Assembly: GCF_029837695.1 (NCBI RefSeq)
Contig: NZ_JAOEEA010000003.1
Span: forward strand, 186,001 to 250,000
DNA from: Pseudomonas sp. GD04019
GTDB taxonomy: Bacteria > Pseudomonadota > Gammaproteobacteria > Pseudomonadales > Pseudomonadaceae
Length of the DNA stretch: 64,000 nt
Direction of reading: 5' to 3'
Of this stretch, positions 60,145-64,000 are shown piece by piece (position 1 is the first letter of the stretch; the number at the start of each line of letters is the position of its first letter). The notes under the pieces were generated by a model that saw only the letters and a program-made list of their open reading frames with translations, searched no databases and was not told the DNA's origin. Made by a program: the position numbers and the translations under genes.

Positions 60145-61305
60145 ATGATCGAGTTGCTCAACATGCTGCGCTATAAGAGCGAAAGCACTGATATCGACTT
60201 CAAATCTGCCCAATATCGTTTCAATAACGGAACCGAGGCCGACAAGTCAGAGCTGCTCAAGGACATTCTCGCGATAGCCAACTCCTGGCGCGATGGCACT
60301 GGCTACATACTTTTGGGATTCAAAGATCAACGCCCCCACCCTGCCGCAGTCGTCGGTATCCAGGACAGCATCGATGACTCACGGATCCAGCAATTCGTGA
60401 ACAGCAAGGTAAAGCCGAAGTTGACCTTCCGCTACGAAGAGCACCTGTACGAAGGCAAGACCGTGGGCGTCATCAGTATCCCGAAGCAGAAACGTCCGTT
60501 CTACATCGCAACCGCCTACGGCAAACTCAAGAGCAATGTGGTGTACGTCCGCCGAGGTAGCAGCACTGATGAAGCAGAGCCGCCCGAAATCGCCGTGATG
60601 GCGAACGAGGATAGTCGCCGAGGTGATCTACGAGTTGAGCTGGCCGTGCAGACTCCGGGAAACGAACAGCTCCCCAATAGCTTCGCTCACACCTACCTGC
60701 GGTTCACTGAGGATTTTCCGAACTTCGAGAGAGTCCGCAAGCTCGGCCCATTCGACATCTCTTTCGAGGACGGCATGGTGCGCGACAACCGTGACTACTG
60801 GCGGGAGTACGGTGAGTACACATGCATAACGGAAGCACTCATTGCGATGCGATTCGTGCTGACCAATCGATCCAACGTGCAGCTGTCCAACGCCAAGCTT
60901 GAAGTCACGGTCGAAGCCCTCGACTCCCAGCCGTTTCGAATGCTCGCGGGTCGTGCTTTACCCAAAGAGCCCAAGACCACCTGGAGCCTTACCGACATCT
61001 CATCTAGGCATCACGGCGTAGCCAAGGCAGATCTGAGCCTGGAGGTAGATCGAAGCGGCCCAACCCCGGTTAGCAACATCCGCCTGGGCTCCCTCCTACC
61101 TGGAGAGCAAGGCCGCTCTGAAATCCTCGCGGTCGTCCCGCAAGCTCCGGGCAGGCTTCGTATCCACATGCGCATATTGGGCAGCGAGCTGTCCACACCC
61201 ATTGAGGAAGAGCACCTGATAGAGACCACAGGCGAGGTTCACTCGCTGGGCTTTGAAGGCTTCAGGCAGTTTTTCCTCACAGAGATAGCTCAGCACAAGA
61301 GATAG
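60145..61305 (+). CDS. AlbA_2/Schlafen-like ATP-binding domain protein
   Basis: A 386-residue protein. Residues about 10-140 form an AlbA_2 domain (STDIDFKSAQYRF, KSELLKDILAIANS, GTGYILLGFKD and VVGIQDSI), a Schlafen-related nucleic-acid/ATP-binding fold often found in regulators and in phage-defence or RNA-processing proteins. The C-terminal 200 residues look beta-rich and are not recognised. GC content is higher than in the two upstream genes, so it may have a separate origin. The ATG at 60145 is 61 bases after the hydrolase gene. It is convergent with the XRE gene. Confidence 0.72.
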   Translation: MIELLNMLRYKSESTDIDFKSAQYRFNNGTEADKSELLKDILAIANSWRDGTGYILLGFKDQRPHPAAVVGIQDSIDDSRIQQFVNSKVKPKLTFRYEEHLYEGKTVGVISIPKQKRPFYIATAYGKLKSNVVYVRRGSSTDEAEPPEIAVMANEDSRRGDLRVELAVQTPGNEQLPNSFAHTYLRFTEDFPNFERVRKLGPFDISFEDGMVRDNRDYWREYGEYTCITEALIAMRFVLTNRSNVQLSNAKLEVTVEALDSQPFRMLAGRALPKEPKTTWSLTDISSRHHGVAKADLSLEVDRSGPTPVSNIRLGSLLPGEQGRSEILAVVPQAPGRLRIHMRILGSELSTPIEEEHLIETTGEVHSLGFEGFRQFFLTEIAQHKR

Positions 61306-61324
61306 AACGAAGCACCATTCAATC

Positions 61325-61636
61325 TCACGCCTTTGTCTTCCGATCCATGTTTTTCGAAAGTCCAGCCTCTTCAAGCTCTAGCAGTACCCGTACCAAAAGC
61401 TCTTCAGCGCTCAACCCTGGATCAGCTTTCATATAAGCAGCGACCAGCAGCGTAACGGGGTGAACCTCCATGACCGAAGTCAGCTCATCGAGCTTGTCGA
61501 CGGTCGGACTGTAGATCCCCCGCTCCAGCGCACTCATGTATGTCCGGCCACTGACGTCAGAGAAGTCTTCCTGGCTCAGCCCTTTGTGCTTCCGGATGGC
61601 TCGTAGGGCTACACCCAGCCCCTCCTTAAGATTCAT
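61325..61636 (-). CDS. XRE-family helix-turn-helix regulator
   Basis: A 103-residue protein with an N-terminal HTH_XRE domain (ALRAIRKHKGLSQEDFSDVS, GRTYMSALERGIYSPTVDKL). It is divergent from the gene at 61736, and the region between holds a sigma-70 promoter with two palindromes. It is very likely the repressor of that operon and perhaps of itself. Confidence 0.85.
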   Translation of the reverse strand: MNLKEGLGVALRAIRKHKGLSQEDFSDVSGRTYMSALERGIYSPTVDKLDELTSVMEVHPVTLLVAAYMKADPGLSAEELLVRVLLELEEAGLSKNMDRKTKA

Positions 61637-61676
61637 AGCTCAATTTCGAATGGTGGAAATTGAGTTTTATCTGCTT

Positions 61677-61706
61677 TTGAACTGTATACAGCTACACCGT
61701 ATACTG
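61677..61706 (+). promoter_or_regulatory. Sigma-70 promoter with two operator palindromes, facing the XRE gene
   Basis: -35 TTGAAC (61677-61682), 17-base spacer, -10 TATACT (61700-61705), start near 61712 and the ATG at 61736. The palindrome CTGTATACAG (61682-61691) overlaps the -35 and spacer; a second site CGTATACTG (61698-61706) covers the -10. The centres are 15 bases apart. Binding of the neighbouring XRE protein would block the promoter. Confidence 0.75.
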
Positions 61707-61735
61707 TTCGTTTTCAGAAATTGCGAAACACAACC

Positions 61736-62182
61736 ATGACAGCCGACAAGGGCAAAGCGGAATTCCTGTTCAGCTCCAACGCACCTGGAAGCTGGAACCT
61801 CTCCTTAGAGGGCAGCGAGACCTGGATGCACCTCACTATCGCCAGCTCAGACGAGCAGACAGTGGTCAGAACCCTCGCAACGAACGACATTGAGCGCGTC
61901 AAACAGACACTTTTATCTCCTGGCGAGGGGCTTTTTGTGCGCTCATTTCAAGCCATCTTCGTCTCCGACTTTCCCGACAACGCCGGCCTCGGCGTAGCTG
62001 AGGTTTACGACCTCTCGGAGGGAAAAACGAAGAAGGGAGATGTGTTCTATCGGCTCAAAACAAAGTACGGCGTGTTCCGATTCGGCGGGCCCACACAGCT
62101 GCCGGCGCGGCAGGAAAATCTCGACTGGCACGTGCGGATCTACTCAGCTGAACGCCCAGCCCGACGCTTTTACGCGGAGTGA
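61736..62182 (+). CDS. Hypothetical protein, first gene of the XRE-controlled operon
   Basis: A 148-residue protein starting MTADKGKAEFLFSSNAPGSW; mixed beta/alpha composition, no signal peptide, no recognised domain. The ATG at 61736 sits at the right distance from the promoter; the TTG 15 bases upstream is less likely. It precedes the DUF6957-like gene by two bases. Function unknown. Confidence 0.7.
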   Translation: MTADKGKAEFLFSSNAPGSWNLSLEGSETWMHLTIASSDEQTVVRTLATNDIERVKQTLLSPGEGLFVRSFQAIFVSDFPDNAGLGVAEVYDLSEGKTKKGDVFYRLKTKYGVFRFGGPTQLPARQENLDWHVRIYSAERPARRFYAE

Positions 62183-62184
62183 TC

Positions 62185-62583
62185 ATGACTGCGCTAACAG
62201 ACCTAACTCAACTGCTCTACGGCGAAGGCACTCCAATGCAAGGCCTGGAGATGTCCGATGAAGAAGCCGTGCGGATTACGCTTAAGCGCTTCCCCTGGTT
62301 CGAGTACTGCATCGTCCGGGACTGGACATGGATCGACTTGGAAGTTACCGCCGAGCAAGGCGCCGAGCTAGCTAGAACCCAACGTAAGCCCGCGATCATC
62401 TTTGCCCGCACGGTCATTTTCGACAGCTCTCGCCGGTTTGATGTCGGTGATTTCGTGCGCACAAGCCCTCTGTATAAATGGAAGGAAGGCTTCATCTTCG
62501 CGACGCTCAACTCTTGCTATCTCTTGATGGGCAACGGCGTACGCAAGCGAGCCACCCTGGAAACGGTGGCCAGCCTTTTTTGA
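62185..62583 (+). CDS. DUF6957-like small protein
   Basis: A 132-residue protein: MSDEEAVRITLKRFPWFEYCIV, RDWTWIDLEVT and VDVGDFVRTS-type segments (RFDVGDFVRTSPLYKWKEGF) recall the DUF6957 family of Pseudomonas accessory regions. I assign it with moderate confidence. The ATG at 62185 follows GCGGAGTGATC and lies two bases after the previous stop. Confidence 0.65.
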   Translation: MTALTDLTQLLYGEGTPMQGLEMSDEEAVRITLKRFPWFEYCIVRDWTWIDLEVTAEQGAELARTQRKPAIIFARTVIFDSSRRFDVGDFVRTSPLYKWKEGFIFATLNSCYLLMGNGVRKRATLETVASLF

Positions 62584-62640
62584 CCACAAAACCGCAACTC
62601 GAAGCCTTCAAGCACTAACGTCAAAAGCAGGGTGGACACG

Positions 62641-62913
62641 ATGAATGAGCCACGCCACGCAATTCATGAAATCCGCTGCTCTGTGTGCGGAGACCCTTGT
62701 GAAGAGGGAGAGTGCGGAACGTTGCAAGGGAGCTTCCCGAGCGCTGCCTCCGGACGAAGCGAGCGCTTCCAGGTACACCTCTGCCAAGGCTGTTTTCTGC
62801 GCACTTTGAGTTACTTGCGGCAGGAGCGCCGGACTATGCATCTCTTCTGCGAGCAGCCGCCTGCTAGTGATGAGTCATTTGGCCTGGTCATCGATCCCTG
62901 GTTGGTGTCCTGA
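62641..62913 (+). CDS. Small zinc-ribbon-like protein
   Basis: A 90-residue protein with CSVCGDPC near the N-terminus and CQGC later, a pair of CxxC motifs suggesting zinc binding. The ATG at 62641 is chosen over a GTG 9 bases upstream. Its stop overlaps the next start as TGATG. No family recognised. Confidence 0.6.
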   Translation: MNEPRHAIHEIRCSVCGDPCEEGECGTLQGSFPSAASGRSERFQVHLCQGCFLRTLSYLRQERRTMHLFCEQPPASDESFGLVIDPWLVS

Positions 62914-63566
62914 TGCGGCGGCCAGTTTACGACCAGGTGATGAGCTTGACGGCTTCGCTGGCGGAGAGGTGTCATCCCCAGGTCGCTGATCAGTACGGCA
63001 CAGAGCTTGCCCGATATGCTCGTTTGGACACTGCATGCGACGCCTTCAACGCTTTTGCGGGCTGTCGCCCTGCCGAAGACTCAGATGTTTTCGACACACT
63101 CTCACAGCGTCGCAGAGAGATCGCCGAAGTACTGGCTCAGGCTAACTTGAGTGCGTACGAGCGGGAGGTTTCTCCCGGTCTGTACTTGGCTATCCCTTAC
63201 TTCGACTGGTGCTCGGACAAGCAGCCGATCTGGTTAGTAAATCGAACCGATGCTCCATGCACCTATCTGCGGCGGTCTTCCTATGCTTTCGCGAGCACGG
63301 ATGATGGTGTCGACGAGTACCGAACCGCTGGCAGCGCTTTCGATGACGGTATCGCTTCCGGCTCAGTGATTCAGCCCGGCCAGAAGCATCAGATCGACAC
63401 CTACTCGATGAGTTTTGATGGGGACTTCATCAGTGCCAGGCGGGTAGCCCTGATCATTGATGGCGAGCGCGATGAGTACTTCGTCAGTATCTCGAAACTG
63501 GCGGGGTTCCTGACCTGCCAGCACCTGCACGGACTTCATAAGCTCAATAGAGTCACGGGTACTTAG
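62913..63566 (+). CDS. Hypothetical protein, last gene of the XRE-controlled operon
   Basis: A 217-residue protein. The first half is helical (MSLTASLAERCHPQVADQYG), the second beta-rich (SYAFASTDDGVDEYRTAGSA). No signal peptide or recognised domain. It overlaps the zinc-ribbon gene by one base, so the two are probably translated together. Confidence 0.65.
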   Translation: MRRPVYDQVMSLTASLAERCHPQVADQYGTELARYARLDTACDAFNAFAGCRPAEDSDVFDTLSQRRREIAEVLAQANLSAYEREVSPGLYLAIPYFDWCSDKQPIWLVNRTDAPCTYLRRSSYAFASTDDGVDEYRTAGSAFDDGIASGSVIQPGQKHQIDTYSMSFDGDFISARRVALIIDGERDEYFVSISKLAGFLTCQHLHGLHKLNRVTGT

Positions 63567-63742
63567 ATGTACTGGCAAAAACACTTTTGGAGAATCGACG
63601 CTTCAAGTTGTTGTTTGCGGCTTTGGCGCTCCACGAGCATGCTCAGGGGGGGCAATTGTGTGTTGGTCGAGGGGCGCTCAAGAATCCTGTTAGCGCCACA
63701 GAGACAGAAGGAAGACTACTGCGAGCCCGGTTACAGCACTGA
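63551..63742 (+). pseudogene. Open frame without start, possible gene remnant
   Basis: In the frame opened after the stop at 63548-63550 the sequence reads LLENRRFKLLFAALALHEHA then QGGQLCVGRGALKNP up to a stop at 63742. Codon use looks coding, but there is no ATG or GTG with an RBS. It may be the tail of a disrupted gene or belong to 62913-63566 through a frameshift. Low certainty. Confidence 0.3.
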
Positions 63743-63905
63743 TGCCGATCCAGACTTTATCAATGAGACCTGAATGCCAAACTTTTGCGGACAGAACAGT
63801 GAAGCTAATCAAGCCAGTTAGCCATTTGTATCGTGAAAGTACATTTGAGAATTTTTGTGAGAGCAGCGTAAGCGAAAGTGCAAGTCCTTGAATGAACTTG
63901 GGCAT
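63690..63905 (-). CDS. Small membrane protein, unknown
   Basis: A 71-residue protein with one or two hydrophobic stretches (WLTGLISFTVLSAKVW and VWIGISAVTGLAVVFLLSLW). It overlaps the remnant frame on the other strand by 53 bases. The remaining 95 bases to the end of the window show nothing recognisable. Confidence 0.45.
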   Translation of the reverse strand: MPKFIQGLALSLTLLSQKFSNVLSRYKWLTGLISFTVLSAKVWHSGLIDKVWIGISAVTGLAVVFLLSLWR

Positions 63906-64000
63906 CCTGCGATAAATGCGCCCAGCTTTGGTTGTTACGCAGCGACTAATCCATATGGCATCACCACCTCCAGGGATGTTAGAGGGAGCAAACGCTCGAA

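Larger units (their letters stand above)
58160..64000. mobile_element. Genomic island inserted in yifB, left part
   Basis: The left junction lies directly after the codons for FLDE in yifB, at about 58159-58160. From here GC content drops sharply (bases 58200-60120 are strongly AT-rich), codon use changes, and no gene resembles the preceding backbone. Seven to nine accessory genes are visible; an integrase or transposase is not. The right end, with the rest of yifB, is outside the window. The first 180 bases carry no gene. Confidence 0.88.

Noticed and set aside
63567-63773. Plus-strand frame starting directly after the 217-residue gene
   Set aside because: No RBS, odd amino-acid composition with many Cys/Arg/Trp; another frame over the same bases looks more coding.
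58160-64000. tRNA gene or tRNA-derived attachment site at the island border
   Set aside because: No tRNA-like sequence is seen; the island uses the yifB coding region instead.

Overview
The window is chromosomal DNA of a Pseudomonas, most likely from the P. aeruginosa / P. alcaligenes side of the genus. The base composition is high GC. The gene order from ppk through hemB, algP, algQ, hemYXDC, algRZ, argH, cyaA, lysA-dapF-xerC, sutA, amtB-glnK, ubiK to yifB follows, as I remember it, the PA5242-PA5290 segment of P. aeruginosa PAO1. This was recognised from protein content, not from an alignment. No rRNA, tRNA or CRISPR array was seen.

Bases 1-6772 hold a phosphonate cluster, all on the minus strand: a FAD oxidoreductase cut by the window edge, a 2-aminoethylphosphonate (AEP) ABC transporter (binding protein, fused double permease, ATPase), phosphonoacetaldehyde hydrolase PhnX, a small membrane protein and a LysR regulator. 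PhnW, which normally makes the PhnX substrate, is not in the window. Bases 6776-10038 hold thyA-lgt, a TauE-like exporter and an NRDE protein. Bases 10124-14352 hold small accessory and domain-of-unknown-function genes.

Bases 14502-36486 hold housekeeping and envelope genes: polyphosphate kinase, hemB, a sterol desaturase-like membrane enzyme, elbB, a cytochrome c/FTR1 iron permease, TerC, MscS and ABC-F proteins, the histone-like AlgP, the sigma-70 partner Rsd/AlgQ, DsbB, the hemC-hemD-hemX-hemY operon and the AlgZ/AlgR two-component pair. Bases 36695-57218 continue with argH, class I adenylate cyclase, rnk, cyaY, lptM-lysA-dapF-DUF484, xerC, sutA, yjbQ, two tandem ammonium transporters and glnK behind a readable sigma-54/NtrC promoter, then ubiK.

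At about 58160 the backbone stops abruptly. The yifB/comM gene is broken immediately after its Walker B motif, and everything to 64000 is an accessory island. Its first two genes are strongly AT-rich: a protein with one NTPase-like domain fused to an Mrr-type nuclease, and a permuted NlpC/P60 (YiiX-like) cysteine hydrolase. They are followed by an AlbA_2/Schlafen-type protein, then an XRE regulator that faces a four-gene operon of unknown function across a promoter with two palindromic operators. The right half of yifB and any integrase lie beyond the window. This island is the best candidate for an undescribed, probably defence-related, system.

Small repeats are scattered between backbone genes: four REP/BIME inverted repeats, two copies (one full length, one internally deleted) of a MITE-like element whose end supplies a stop codon, and a remnant of the yaiI 3' end. 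Intrinsic terminators were visible at several operon ends.
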